From: Betaproteobacteria bacterium
GTDB lineage: Bacteria; Pseudomonadota; Gammaproteobacteria; Burkholderiales; SG8-41
Direction of reading: 5' to 3'
Length of the DNA: 64,000 nucleotides
Assembly (NCBI GenBank): GCA_021732605.1
Contig: JAKFUS010000022.1
Span: 1 to 64,000, forward strand
The notes below the pieces were generated by a model. It did no database searches. It saw only the letters and a program-made list of their open reading frames with translations, and was not told where the DNA came from. The position numbers and the translations under genes were made by a program. Shown here piece by piece: positions 51,309 to 59,480 of the stretch. Numbering within the stretch: the stretch's first letter is position 1; the number at the start of each line of letters is the position of its first letter.

Positions 51309-52271
51309 ATGACAAACAGCTTTCGCCGGGTTGCGCTGTTGTGCGCGGCAATGGTCTGCGGTGCTGCACATGCGCAGAATTATCCGCAGCGGCCGATCCG
51401 CATGGTGATCGGTCTGCCGGCGGGCGGCAGCACCGATGTCATGGGACGCATTGTTGCCGCACAGCTCGCCGAAAGAGTCGGCCAGCAGGTGGTGGTCGAT
51501 AACAGGCCTGGGGCGAGCGGCATCATCGGCATCACGCTTGCGGTGAATGCGCAGCCTGACGGTTACACACTGATCATGGCCGCGGGTTCCTGGGGCACGA
51601 TCAGTTCGCTCTACAAACTGCCGTTCGACCTGCAAAAGGATCTGGCGCCGGTCGCTTTCGTCGGGACTTCGCCGTATGTACTGGTGGTGCAGCCCCGGTT
51701 GCCTGTGCAGACCGTGGCCGACCTGATCAGCTTCGCCAAGGCCAATCCGGGCAAGCTGACTTACGCCGGCTCCACCCCGGGATCGCTGCAGCGTCTCGCC
51801 GGTGAACTGCTGAAGAAGACGGCCGGTATCGACATGCTCTACGTGCCGTACAAGGGCACCGGTGCGGTGATTCCGGATTTGCTCGGTGGTCGTCTTGATG
51901 CAGCGATCGACAATGTGCTGGTGCTGGCACCCTTCATCCGCAAGGGGCAGTTGCGCGGCATCGGCGTCACCGGCGCGAAACGCTCAGTGGTGTTTCCCGA
52001 ATTGCCGACGCTGGCGGAAACCGGTGTACCGGGTTTCAACGCGGTGGGCTGGTTTGGTCTGTTTACGGCGGCAAAAACGCCGCAGCCGATCATTGCCCGG
52101 CTCAACACGGAAATTTCGGCATTGCTGCAGGAGCCGCAAACGCGTGACCGGCTGCTGACACAGGGCGCGGAGCCCTTGCCCGGTCCGCCCGACGATTTGC
52201 GCCGCTACCTCGCGCGCGAAATCGAGGTGTGGAGCAAAGTCATCCGCGACGCCGGCATCAAGGCTGAATAA
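51309..52271 (+). CDS. Bug/TctC-family periplasmic solute receptor (copy 9)
   Basis: 320 aa; signal peptide MTNSFRRVALLCAAMVCGAA, cleavage near HAQ; mature start NYPQRPIRMVIGLPAGGSTD (AGG loop); C-terminus VIRDAGIKAE. GGAGG lies 8 bp before ATG 51309. The nitroreductase gene follows 31 bp later, so the two may share a transcript; a nitro- or quinone-type acid would be a guess. Confidence 0.93.
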   Translation: MTNSFRRVALLCAAMVCGAAHAQNYPQRPIRMVIGLPAGGSTDVMGRIVAAQLAERVGQQVVVDNRPGASGIIGITLAVNAQPDGYTLIMAAGSWGTISSLYKLPFDLQKDLAPVAFVGTSPYVLVVQPRLPVQTVADLISFAKANPGKLTYAGSTPGSLQRLAGELLKKTAGIDMLYVPYKGTGAVIPDLLGGRLDAAIDNVLVLAPFIRKGQLRGIGVTGAKRSVVFPELPTLAETGVPGFNAVGWFGLFTAAKTPQPIIARLNTEISALLQEPQTRDRLLTQGAEPLPGPPDDLRRYLAREIEVWSKVIRDAGIKAE

Positions 52272-52302
52272 GCACAAACAAGGATCAATTTCAAGGAAAC
52301 AC

Positions 52303-52995
52303 ATGACCGATATCAACCAGGCCTCGCCCGACGTATTCGCGGCGGCGCGCAGCCGTCGTTCGATCCGCGCATACAAATCCGAAGCGGTGCCGCCGCAGCT
52401 GTTGCGCGATATTGTCGAGCTCGGGCGCCATGCGCCCAGCGGTTCGAACATTCAGCCGTGGCGGGTGCATGTGCTGACAGGCGCTACTTTAAAACGTGTC
52501 GGCTCGGCGATCCAATCGGCATTTCTGAATGATGAGCCCGGGCACAAACGCGATTACGATTATTACACCGATCCGGTGTTTGAGCCTTATTTGCAGCGGC
52601 GCCGCGAATGCGGCTGGGGGCTTTACGGCATTCTGGGCATCGGCCGCGGTGACCACGAAAAATCAAAAGCCTACCGCGCGAGCAATTACACTTTCTTCGG
52701 CGCGCCCGCCGGTTTGATATTCACTATCGAGCGCAAAATGGAAAAGGGTAGCTGGCTGGACTACGGCATGTTTCTGCAGACCCTGATGCTGGCGGCGCGC
52801 GCGAAGGGATTGCACACTTGTGCCGAAGCGTCGATTGCGAGTTATCCCGATGTAGTGCGACGCGAGTTGAAGTTGAGTGACGACTGGGTGGTGATCTGCG
52901 GCATGGCCATGGGTTTTGCCGATGGTGCCGCGGTGGTGAATACCTTTCAGCCTTCGCGCATCACACTCGATGAATATGCGACTTACGCCGATTAA
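52303..52995 (+). CDS. Nitroreductase family protein
   Basis: 230 aa. RSRRSIRAYKSEAVPPQLLR and GRHAPSGSNIQPWRVHVLTG at the N-terminus bind the FMN phosphate and ring; GMFLQTLMLAARAKGLHTCA and VICGMAMGFADGAAVVNTF complete the fold. NAD(P)H-dependent FMN enzyme reducing nitroaromatics, quinones or similar. AAGGAAA upstream of the ATG. Its TAA stop is the first base of AT-rich motif copy 8. Confidence 0.9.
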   Translation: MTDINQASPDVFAAARSRRSIRAYKSEAVPPQLLRDIVELGRHAPSGSNIQPWRVHVLTGATLKRVGSAIQSAFLNDEPGHKRDYDYYTDPVFEPYLQRRRECGWGLYGILGIGRGDHEKSKAYRASNYTFFGAPAGLIFTIERKMEKGSWLDYGMFLQTLMLAARAKGLHTCAEASIASYPDVVRRELKLSDDWVVICGMAMGFADGAAVVNTFQPSRITLDEYATYAD

Positions 52996-53024
52996 TAAAA
53001 ATATTAATAAAATCAAATACTTAT
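52993..53024 (+). repeat. AT-rich dispersed motif (copy 8)
   Basis: TAATAAAAATATTAATAAAA followed by TCAAATACTTAT; one of the clearest copies. It begins at the nitroreductase stop codon and reaches the stop of the convergent peptidase gene at 53021. Confidence 0.6.
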
Positions 53025-53431
53025 GGGTAAAACACACGACTGCCCGAACGCGGCGGTTGCGTCTGCAGATGGCACCAGCCGGGTGTGGCGTCCGGATGTT
53101 CCAGCCACAAGCCCAATTCTTCGAGAACATCGGGATGCGCCAGACACCAGGCGTCGAGCGCGCCGTTGCGGTCTTCGAGGTCGATGGCGAGGCAGCTCAG
53201 GTGTTTGCTGCCGCGGGCGGCGCCGGGCACCGTGGCATTGATCGTTGCCGGCCGCCAGCCCGAAGTTACTTTGCGCATCAGGCCGGCGCGGCGCATCAGG
53301 CCGTTGACGCGACGCAGTGTCTCGCGCGCATTAGCGCGTATTTCGCGGCTAAGTTCGCTGCGATGCAGCTTGTCGCGACCCATGTAGTAGTCGGCGAGTT
53401 TCAGCGTGGGGGGGAGTTTGCGGGCGGGCAT
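53021..53431 (-). CDS. Peptidase M15-like protein (D-Ala-D-Ala carboxypeptidase fold)
   Basis: 136 aa from ATG 53431. Zn ligands His77 (GSKHLSCLAIDLED), Asp84 and His121 (PGWCHLQ) in the M15 pattern S-x-H-x(6)-D ... W-x-H, with VTSGWRPATIN as the substrate-binding loop. Cuts peptide cross-links or stem peptides of murein; short phage-endolysin-like form. No signal peptide visible, so delivery needs a holin or lysis. Gene is convergent with nitroreductase. Confidence 0.75.
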   Translation of the reverse strand: MPARKLPPTLKLADYYMGRDKLHRSELSREIRANARETLRRVNGLMRRAGLMRKVTSGWRPATINATVPGAARGSKHLSCLAIDLEDRNGALDAWCLAHPDVLEELGLWLEHPDATPGWCHLQTQPPRSGSRVFYP

Positions 53432-53489
53432 GTTCTTGCGGATTCTAGCGCAGGGTGCGCCGACAACGAATGCTAGAATCGCCGGGCTC

Positions 53490-54332
53490 ATGGATCTGCT
53501 GATACACGCCACACTGACCGTTACCGGCGCGCGCGAACAGCTGCCGGCGGCCGACGCGCGCATCAAGGCGCTGCTGGTCGAGGAAATTTTTGTCGGCGAA
53601 TTCGAGGAGCATCACGGCGATGACGCGCTGTCGTATGACTTCAAGGTCCACGGCGGCATTCCGTTCCCGGCCTTCGCCGCCGCATCAATGGAATTTCCAG
53701 AGCTGAAGATTGCTGCGGAATGGGTCAATGTTGCCGCCGGCCGCAAAGGCCGCGCCTTGCTGACCAACGGCACCATCGCGGAACATGTCGAAGAGCCCCT
53801 GGTTGCCGGCAGCGCTGAAACCCGCAACCGTTACCTGCTGGTCGCGCCCGACGGCACGATGAAACTGGCCTTTGCGCTGCTGCGGCGTGACCGCGGGGAA
53901 TGGGCAGGCTATGCGATGAACCACGAGCGCGATGTGGTGTTCAGTATCACGCGTGATGGCGATGCCGTCGAATTGCGCACCACCGAAGGCGCTGCGGAAT
54001 GGGCTTATGTCTGGCGGCTGAGCTCGCTGACTGATACACCGCAGCGTGCGGCACTGCTGCAGTCAGTGGATCCGGTACTGTATGCGGAACTCGAACGGCT
54101 GGCGCAGGATTTTGTCGCCGAATGGTTTTGGCTTCGTTCGGCACCGGCTGCAGACAATGCGATTGAAATCGACCGTTACACGCGTTACGGCTACACGGTG
54201 CATGAAGCCAATGTCCGTGCAGCGCGTTTGCATAGGCTGCGCAGCGAACTCGCTGCGACGGATGTATTGGAATATTCGACGCTGGATGCGGATCATGCGT
54301 GGATCCGCGACTTACTGCTGAAGTTCTGGTGA
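53490..54332 (+). CDS. Conserved hypothetical protein
   Basis: 280 aa from ATG 53490. Soluble, acidic, rich in Ala, Glu and Arg. Recognisable stretches: VEEIFVGEFEEHHGDDALSY, FAALLRRDRGEWAGYAMNHE, VDPVLYAELERLAQDFVAEW. I cannot name a family. Ends inside a heptamer array: the last Trp codon and the TGA stop (TTCTGGTGACTGG) are part of the repeat. Confidence 0.7.
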   Translation: MDLLIHATLTVTGAREQLPAADARIKALLVEEIFVGEFEEHHGDDALSYDFKVHGGIPFPAFAAASMEFPELKIAAEWVNVAAGRKGRALLTNGTIAEHVEEPLVAGSAETRNRYLLVAPDGTMKLAFALLRRDRGEWAGYAMNHERDVVFSITRDGDAVELRTTEGAAEWAYVWRLSSLTDTPQRAALLQSVDPVLYAELERLAQDFVAEWFWLRSAPAADNAIEIDRYTRYGYTVHEANVRAARLHRLRSELAATDVLEYSTLDADHAWIRDLLLKFW

Positions 54333-54403
54333 CTGGTAACTGGTAACTGGTAACTGGTAACTGGTAACTGGTAACTGGTAACTGGTAACTGGTGATTGGT
54401 GAC
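54327..54403 (+). repeat. Long heptamer array at the 3' end of the hypothetical gene
   Basis: Eight consecutive units of CTGGTAA, then CTGGTGA, TTGGTGA, CTGGTGG: about 11 copies, the most regular array in the window. It begins in the last codons of the gene at 53490. Confidence 0.9.
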
Positions 54404-54477
54404 TGGTGGTGTGCAGGCGTGGTTCTCAGGCATCTGGATTTTTGTTTGATGCGCATCGCGCAACCAATGCCACGGTT

Positions 54478-54506
54478 TGCCAATTACCAATCACCAGTTA
54501 CCAATT
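54478..54506 (-). repeat. Short heptamer array next to the rhomboid gene
   Basis: Minus strand GGTAATTGGTAACTGGTGAT then TGGTAATTGG, directly after the rhomboid stop codon; inverted relative to the array at 54327-54403. Confidence 0.75.
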
Positions 54507-55098
54507 ACCGCGTTGACCGCCACTGCCGGATCAAAATATACCCGCCAAGCATGCCGCCCAGATGCGCAAAATGCGCGACACCGGCTTGGGTGCTGGTGAC
54601 GCCGAGATAGAGTTCAAGCAATCCATAGATTGTGACGAACAACCAGGCCGGCATGGGGATCGGCGGAAAAATCAGCAGTATCGTGCGCTTCGGGAAAAAC
54701 AGGGCGTAGGCCAGCAACAGGCCGAATACGCCGCCGGAGGCGCCCACTGTCGGCATCGCCGGGCCGCCGCTGAGGGCCGACATGGCGAGTTGGACCAGCG
54801 CCGCGGCAAACACGCAGCCCAGGTAATAAATCAGGAAACGTCTGGATCCGAACACCTGTTCGATCTGGCCGCCGAACATGTACAGCCCCAGCATGTTGAA
54901 GCCGATATGCAGCAGTCCGCCGTGCAGGAAGCCATAGGTGATGACCTGCCACGGCTGGAAGCTGGAGACAAAAGATGCCGGCGTATGAAATGGCCACAAC
55001 GCAAACCAGATGATCAGCGGGTCGCTGAACACCTGCTGCAACAGGTAAACCGCGAGGTTTATGATCAGCAGCAGGCGCGTGATGGGCGGCACAAACAT
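54505..55098 (-). CDS. Rhomboid family intramembrane serine protease
   Basis: 197 aa, six membrane helices. Catalytic Ser121 (VGASGGVFGLLLAY) and His179 (VAHFAHLGGMLGG); the HGGLLHIGFNMLGLYMFG helix carries the oxyanion His and Asn. Cleaves transmembrane segments. It lies 62 bp downstream of the rubredoxin reductase-like gene and could be the last gene of that operon. Confidence 0.93.
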   Translation of the reverse strand: MFVPPITRLLLIINLAVYLLQQVFSDPLIIWFALWPFHTPASFVSSFQPWQVITYGFLHGGLLHIGFNMLGLYMFGGQIEQVFGSRRFLIYYLGCVFAAALVQLAMSALSGGPAMPTVGASGGVFGLLLAYALFFPKRTILLIFPPIPMPAWLFVTIYGLLELYLGVTSTQAGVAHFAHLGGMLGGYILIRQWRSTR

Positions 55099-55160
55099 GC
55101 TTCAATGGTACTACGGCACGGGGTTCAGGCGAATGTTCAGCTTATTGTTCAACTTATTGT

Positions 55161-56306
55161 TCAATTTAATACGGGGGGCAATTGCGGCGCAAGTTTCGCG
55201 CGCTCAGCGGTGGCGCTGCCGTTCAGTGCGAAGCCCAGCAGTTTGCCGTCGGCGGCGACGAACAGGGATTTCACGCCGTCTGCTGTGGCTTCGACTTGCC
55301 AGGTGCCCTCGGAGCCTGTTGCGGGTGGTGAGACTATGGTCGGGCAGGCGGGGGTTTTGACCATCACCGGCATCGCCGGAAAAGAAACGGCGGTGCGCTT
55401 GCCCGCCAGCGTCTGCGCCAGCGCGCGCGTGGCGTGCATGATCGGCATCACATAAGGCATCACCAGGCCTTCGATTTCGGCGCAGTCGCCCAGCGTGTAG
55501 ACATCGGGCGCGCTGGTTTCGAGGTGGCGGTTGGCGACGATGCCGCGGTTGACCTGGATGCCGGCGGTGGCGGCGAGCGTGGTGCGCGGTTTGAGGCCGA
55601 CGGCGGAGAGCACGACATCGACCCGCAGCACGTTGCCATTGGCGAGTGTGACCGCGTAACCGTTCTCGGTGCGATCGACGGCTTGCACACTGGTGCCGAG
55701 ATGCCACTGCACTCCGAGCGCGGCGAGTTTCGCCTGCAGCAGCGCGCCGCCTTCCGGCGGCAACAGTCGGCCCAGCGCCTGCTGCGCAATGTCGATGATG
55801 TCCACGCCATAACCACTGCTGGCGAGGTCGTTGGCGAATTCACAGCCGATCAGTCCCGCGCCGATGATGGCGACGCGTTTTTTGCCAGCGATGGTGGTGC
55901 GGAAGCTTGCATAGTCGTCGAGGTCGTTCACCGTCAATATGCTGCCGGTCGCATTTCCGTCCATAGCCAGGCGAATCTGGTCGGCGCCCAGCGCCAGCAC
56001 CAGTTTTGAATACGCCAGGGTTTCGTCCCCGATGAGCAGCGTATGCGCTGTAGTGTCGATGGCATCGACGGCGGTGTGCGCACGCACCGTAGCGTTTAAT
56101 TGTGTCGCCATCTGCTCCGGCGTGTTCAGTGCAATGGATTCCGAGGTTTTTTTCGAGGCCAGCGCATTGGACAGCATGGGCTTGGAATAAAACGGGCTGC
56201 TGTCGCCGCCGATGATGATCAGCGGGGTGATGGTGTCGAGTTTGCGCAGTTCCTTGGCGGTGTTGTAACCCGCGAGGCCGCTGCCGATGATGATGATCGG
56301 ATTCAT
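55161..56306 (-). CDS. FAD-dependent rubredoxin reductase-like protein
   Basis: 381 aa. FAD motif IIIIGSGLAGYNTAKELRKL at the N-terminus, NAD motif VAIIGAGLIGCEFANDLASS at about 145, and DVYTLGDCAEIEGLVMPYVM near 270. Rubredoxin:NAD+ reductase type (AlkT/NorW-like) with no CxxC. The rubredoxin gene starts 158 bp upstream on the same strand. The pair would carry electrons from NADH to rubrerythrin. Confidence 0.88.
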   Translation of the reverse strand: MNPIIIIGSGLAGYNTAKELRKLDTITPLIIIGGDSSPFYSKPMLSNALASKKTSESIALNTPEQMATQLNATVRAHTAVDAIDTTAHTLLIGDETLAYSKLVLALGADQIRLAMDGNATGSILTVNDLDDYASFRTTIAGKKRVAIIGAGLIGCEFANDLASSGYGVDIIDIAQQALGRLLPPEGGALLQAKLAALGVQWHLGTSVQAVDRTENGYAVTLANGNVLRVDVVLSAVGLKPRTTLAATAGIQVNRGIVANRHLETSAPDVYTLGDCAEIEGLVMPYVMPIMHATRALAQTLAGKRTAVSFPAMPVMVKTPACPTIVSPPATGSEGTWQVEATADGVKSLFVAADGKLLGFALNGSATAERAKLAPQLPPVLN

Positions 56307-56433
56307 TGTGTTTCCATTGAAAATCAGCGGTGGATGGTATCAAACGGCGCCATGACCTGCCTTGCTGTATTGCGGGGTACAGCACCCGTCCCGCGGAGTG
56401 CGGGACGGGGTATTGCGTGTTGTTCTTGCCAAT

Positions 56434-56464
56434 TGCTTAATTACCTAATTACTTAATTACGGAT
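56434..56464 (-). repeat. Short repeats after the rubredoxin gene
   Basis: Minus strand GTAATTAAGTAATTAGGTAA then TTAAGCAATTGG: 7-8 bp units TAATTAAG/TAATTAGG. This resembles the ATTAGGTG end of the heptamer array at 30308 and sits in the same place, right after a stop codon. Confidence 0.5.
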
Positions 56465-56653
56465 TTAAGCCGCTTTCAGCACCATTTCGAAGTCGGCCTT
56501 GGCAATGCCGCACTCCGGGCAGGTCCAGTCTTCCGGGATGTCTTCCCAGCGCGTACCTGCCTTGATGCCGTGTTCCGGATCGCCTTCGGCTTCGTTGTAA
56601 ACGTAGCCGCAGACAATGCATTCCCAAGTGCGCAATTCGCTATTCATGTTCAT
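56465..56653 (-). CDS. Rubredoxin
   Basis: 62 aa. Fe ligands Cys12, Cys15 ([16 protein letters not shown]) and Cys45, Cys48 ([16 protein letters not shown]), spacing as in all rubredoxins. One-electron carrier between the reductase downstream and the rubrerythrin upstream. An in-frame second ATG at 56647 is better spaced from AGGA, so the true product may begin MNSELRTW. Confidence 0.97.
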   Translation of the reverse strand: MNMNSELRTWECIVCGYVYNEAEGDPEHGIKAGTRWEDIPEDWTCPECGIAKADFEMVLKAA

Positions 56654-56667
56654 TTTTCCTTGACTCC

Positions 56668-57138
56668 TTAAGCGTTAACCCGAGCCAGCGTGGCGCGGTA
56701 GTGGTTGGCGTGGCGTTCCTCGGCTTTGGCCAGTGCGGCAAAGCGCTTGGCGGCTTTGGCAAGGGTCTGCTGGAAACGCGAGGCGTGTTCCTTCGATTCC
56801 TCGATCTGCTCGTCCATTTCCTTCACTGCGGCGTGGTTGCCCTCCTGCTCGGCGAGGTGGCGGAACTGCGGATACATTTCGGTGTATTCGTAGGTTTCGC
56901 CGGCAATCGCCATGTCCAGCGCCTTGGCGGGAGTCAGTTCGGTTTTCGGGTAGAGCAGGTCGAGGTGACCGAAGGCGTGCTGCACTTCCTGCGCGGCGGT
57001 GTCCTCAAAGACCTTGGCGGTTTCAATATCGCCCTGTTCGTGGCAGATCCTGGCGAAATACATGTATTTGATGTGCGCCATGGATTCGCCGGCGAAGGCG
57101 GCTTCGATGTTCTTGACGGTGACGGACTCGGGTTTCAT
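56668..57138 (-). CDS. Rubrerythrin (ferritin-like diiron protein, no rubredoxin domain)
   Basis: 156 aa of the ferritin-like domain. Diiron ligands: Glu in [14 protein letters not shown]-x-x-H in [13 protein letters not shown], Glu in [20 protein letters not shown], and E-x-x-H in [12 protein letters not shown]. Reduces hydrogen peroxide to water. The rubredoxin part that ends many rubrerythrins is missing and is supplied by the separate gene 14 bp downstream. ATG 57138 is 6 bp from AGGAG; a second ATG six bases earlier touches it. Confidence 0.92.
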   Translation of the reverse strand: MKPESVTVKNIEAAFAGESMAHIKYMYFARICHEQGDIETAKVFEDTAAQEVQHAFGHLDLLYPKTELTPAKALDMAIAGETYEYTEMYPQFRHLAEQEGNHAAVKEMDEQIEESKEHASRFQQTLAKAAKRFAALAKAEERHANHYRATLARVNA

Positions 57139-57289
57139 CTGCATCTCCTGTGATTAAAAAGGGCGCGTCTTGCAACGTTTGGAGTGCATTCTGGTCGCCG
57201 GCAGCAGATTAATTCAATTGATTGTTACGAATAAATTGATAGTAATTAACTATATAAAGGGTGTGGAAATAAACGTTTGTTTTTAAACA

Positions 57290-58222
57290 TTATTTTTTCT
57301 TGATCGGGGTGGCGCCGTGCAGATCACAAGCCGCCACCGCATCGCGGATGATGTCCAGCGCCGCGTTGCGCGGGAAACTCGAGCGCGACGCCAGAACCAC
57401 CCGGCGGTCGGGCACCGGGCGCGAAAACGGGATATAGGTCAGCAGATCGGCTGCCGTGCGCTTCACCGGCACGGCAGACGCCGGCAGCACGGTCATGCCC
57501 ATGCCCGAGGCCACCATCAGGCGGATGGTTTCCAAGGAGGAGCCTTCGACGGTTTTTTGCAGTGAGCCCGGCGTGGCGCTGGAGCGGTTCAGCGCCGGGC
57601 AGGCATTGAGCACCTGGTCGCGAAAGCAGTGGCCGCTGCCGAGCAGCAGCAGGTTTTCGTTGGCGAGTTCGTCGGCGGGGATGGTTTTGCGCATGGCCCA
57701 GGCGTGGGTCTTGGCGAGGGCTACGACAAAAATTTCGTCGTAGAGGGGCGTCACGGTGATGCCGGCTTCGCTGAAGGGGAGGGCGACGATGGCGGCGTCG
57801 ATATCGCCGCGTTTCAATCGCTCGGACAGTGTTGCGGTGTAGTTTTCCTCAAGAATCAAGGGCATCTTCGGCGCGCGCCGGCGCAGCACCGGGATCAGCT
57901 GTGGCAGCAGGTAGGGCGCGATGGTGAAAATGACACCCAGCTTTAGCGTGCCTTCCAGCGGATCGCCGGTGGATTTGGCGATGTTGCGGATTTTTTCGGC
58001 TTCTTCCAGCGCGCGCTGCGCCTGCTCAACAACGCGGCCGCCGGCGGGAGTCACCGTCACTTCAGCGGGACCGCGCTCGAAGAGTTGCACCCCGAGTTCT
58101 TCCTCGAGTTTTTTCACGGCCACCGACAGGGTGGGCTGGCTGACGAAGCAGGTTTCTGCGGCGCGGCCGAAATGCCGTTCGCGGGCGACGGCGACGATGT
58201 AGCGCAATTCGGTGAGGGTCAT
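57290..58222 (-). CDS. oxyR: OxyR, peroxide-sensing LysR regulator
   Basis: 310 aa. N-terminal LysR helix-turn-helix (GRAAETCFVSQPTLSVAVKK). The redox pair Cys199 (LLLLGSGHCFRDQ) and Cys208 (VLNACPALNRS) falls on the same numbers as in E. coli OxyR. It senses H2O2 through a Cys199-Cys208 disulfide and activates peroxide defence. The rubrerythrin-rubredoxin-reductase genes follow on the same strand (152 bp gap), likely targets. A terminator on the opposite strand upstream suggests a small RNA, as with oxyS. Confidence 0.95.
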   Translation of the reverse strand: MTLTELRYIVAVARERHFGRAAETCFVSQPTLSVAVKKLEEELGVQLFERGPAEVTVTPAGGRVVEQAQRALEEAEKIRNIAKSTGDPLEGTLKLGVIFTIAPYLLPQLIPVLRRRAPKMPLILEENYTATLSERLKRGDIDAAIVALPFSEAGITVTPLYDEIFVVALAKTHAWAMRKTIPADELANENLLLLGSGHCFRDQVLNACPALNRSSATPGSLQKTVEGSSLETIRLMVASGMGMTVLPASAVPVKRTAADLLTYIPFSRPVPDRRVVLASRSSFPRNAALDIIRDAVAACDLHGATPIKKK

Positions 58223-58380
58223 GGCGCCGGAACTTTACCGGAAACCCCCGGTCTAGTTACTGTGAGCGTTGAGCCGGGCCGCGGTTGATTTTGAATTCCC
58301 CGCAAAATCAATGGCCTGTGTAAAACGTGAACAAACGCATGCAAGATCCTCATGGGCGCCTCCCCGGCGCCCATTTTTTT
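58223..58380 (+). ncRNA. Candidate small RNA opposite oxyR (OxyS-like position)
   Basis: No supported gene on the plus strand, yet a strong rho-independent terminator ends at 58380. Upstream there is a 9-bp hairpin TTGATTTTG (58285-58293) / CAAAATCAA (58303-58311). A transcript beginning near the oxyR promoter and ending here would be at most about 150 nt, matching the location of OxyS in enteric bacteria. Start not known; no sequence similarity to OxyS claimed. Confidence 0.4.
58352..58380 (+). terminator. Rho-independent terminator
   Basis: ATGGGCGCC (58352-58360), loop TCCCC, GGCGCCCAT (58366-58374), then TTTTTT. A perfect 9-bp stem. The T-run is on the plus side only, so it cannot end the Bug receptor gene coming from the right. 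Confidence 0.8.
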
Positions 58381-58495
58381 GGGAGGGGTTTTGGGGAGGG
58401 AACTGGCGGGGCCCAGCTTCACCCGCCCAGTTCGCGGCCGGTGCCGGACGGAGTTTTCGGCGCCCTGGACGCGCCGCCACGCGTCATGGCGCTGC

Positions 58496-59461
58496 TCAAT
58501 CGAGGGTGATCCCGGCCTGCTTGCCGACGTTGGCGATACGGACGCGTTCGGCTTTCATGAACGCACTGAATTCAGCGGGACTCTCCGGAGTGGGGGTCGC
58601 GCCGTTTTTGTTCATCAGCGCCCTGACCTCGGGTGTATTCAGCGCAACCATCAGCTCCTTGTGCAGTCGCTGGGTAATCGCTGTCGGTGTGCCTTTCACC
58701 ACCGTGATGCCCCACCACTGCACGATCTCGTATCCGGGAACGGTATCCGCCATAAGCGGCAGCTCCGGCAGCAGAGGATCACGTTTTGCGCCGGTGGTTG
58801 CGAGTACCTTGACGCGGCCGGCGCGGCTATGGGGCATCGCGACCAGAGGTGAGGTGATAATGAACTGGATCTGTCCGCCGATGATGTCGATGAGCGCAGG
58901 CCCTGCGCCTTTGTAGGGAACGTGTGCGGTCTTGATCCGCGCCAGCACATCGAGCATGGCGCCGGCCAGATGCGCCGGCGAGCCGTTACCTGCAGAGCCG
59001 TAATTGAGGCTGCCCGGTTTGTCCTTTGCCAGTTTGACAAGATCTGCGGCTGAATTGACGCCAAGGCTGGTATTCACCGTCAACACGTTGGCAACCTCTG
59101 CGATACGCGACAGCGGTATGAAATCGCGCTCGGCGTCGTAGGGCAGATTGTTTTTCAGCGCCGGTAACGCAGCAAACAGGGTCGAGGTGGCCAGCAGCAG
59201 CGTGTATCCATCAGGGGCTGCGCTCTTGACGATTTCCACGCCGATGATGCCGCTGGCGCCGGAGCGGTTGTCGATGATCACCTGTTGCTTCATCTGTTCC
59301 GACAGACGGGCGCCGACGATGCGCGCGAGGATGTCCGGCGAACCACCGGGAGGACTCGCCACCAGAAAGCGGATCTGCTTGTTCGGATACCCTTGTGCCG
59401 TCGCCGGGACTGCCAGTACCAGCAGAGTGCCGGTGACCATGTAACGCAGGAAATGACGCAT
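58496..59461 (-). CDS. Bug/TctC-family periplasmic solute receptor (copy 10)
   Basis: 321 aa; signal peptide MRHFLRYMVTGTLLVLAVPA, cleavage TAQ; mature start GYPNKQIRFLVASPPGGSPD; C-terminus GKQAGITLD. ATG 59461 has AGGAG 7 bp upstream; the frame is open upstream within the sulfatase gene but without protein character. Last gene of the RraA-sulfatase-receptor operon, 19 bp after the sulfatase; ligand could be a sulfate ester or its acid product. Confidence 0.93.
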   Translation of the reverse strand: MRHFLRYMVTGTLLVLAVPATAQGYPNKQIRFLVASPPGGSPDILARIVGARLSEQMKQQVIIDNRSGASGIIGVEIVKSAAPDGYTLLLATSTLFAALPALKNNLPYDAERDFIPLSRIAEVANVLTVNTSLGVNSAADLVKLAKDKPGSLNYGSAGNGSPAHLAGAMLDVLARIKTAHVPYKGAGPALIDIIGGQIQFIITSPLVAMPHSRAGRVKVLATTGAKRDPLLPELPLMADTVPGYEIVQWWGITVVKGTPTAITQRLHKELMVALNTPEVRALMNKNGATPTPESPAEFSAFMKAERVRIANVGKQAGITLD

Positions 59462-59480
59462 AAATTTCTCCTGGTTGTTG

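Noticed and set aside
58269-58916. 215-codon plus-strand frame crossing the terminator
   Set aside because: Passes through a strong terminator and then runs antisense to the Bug receptor gene; no domain.
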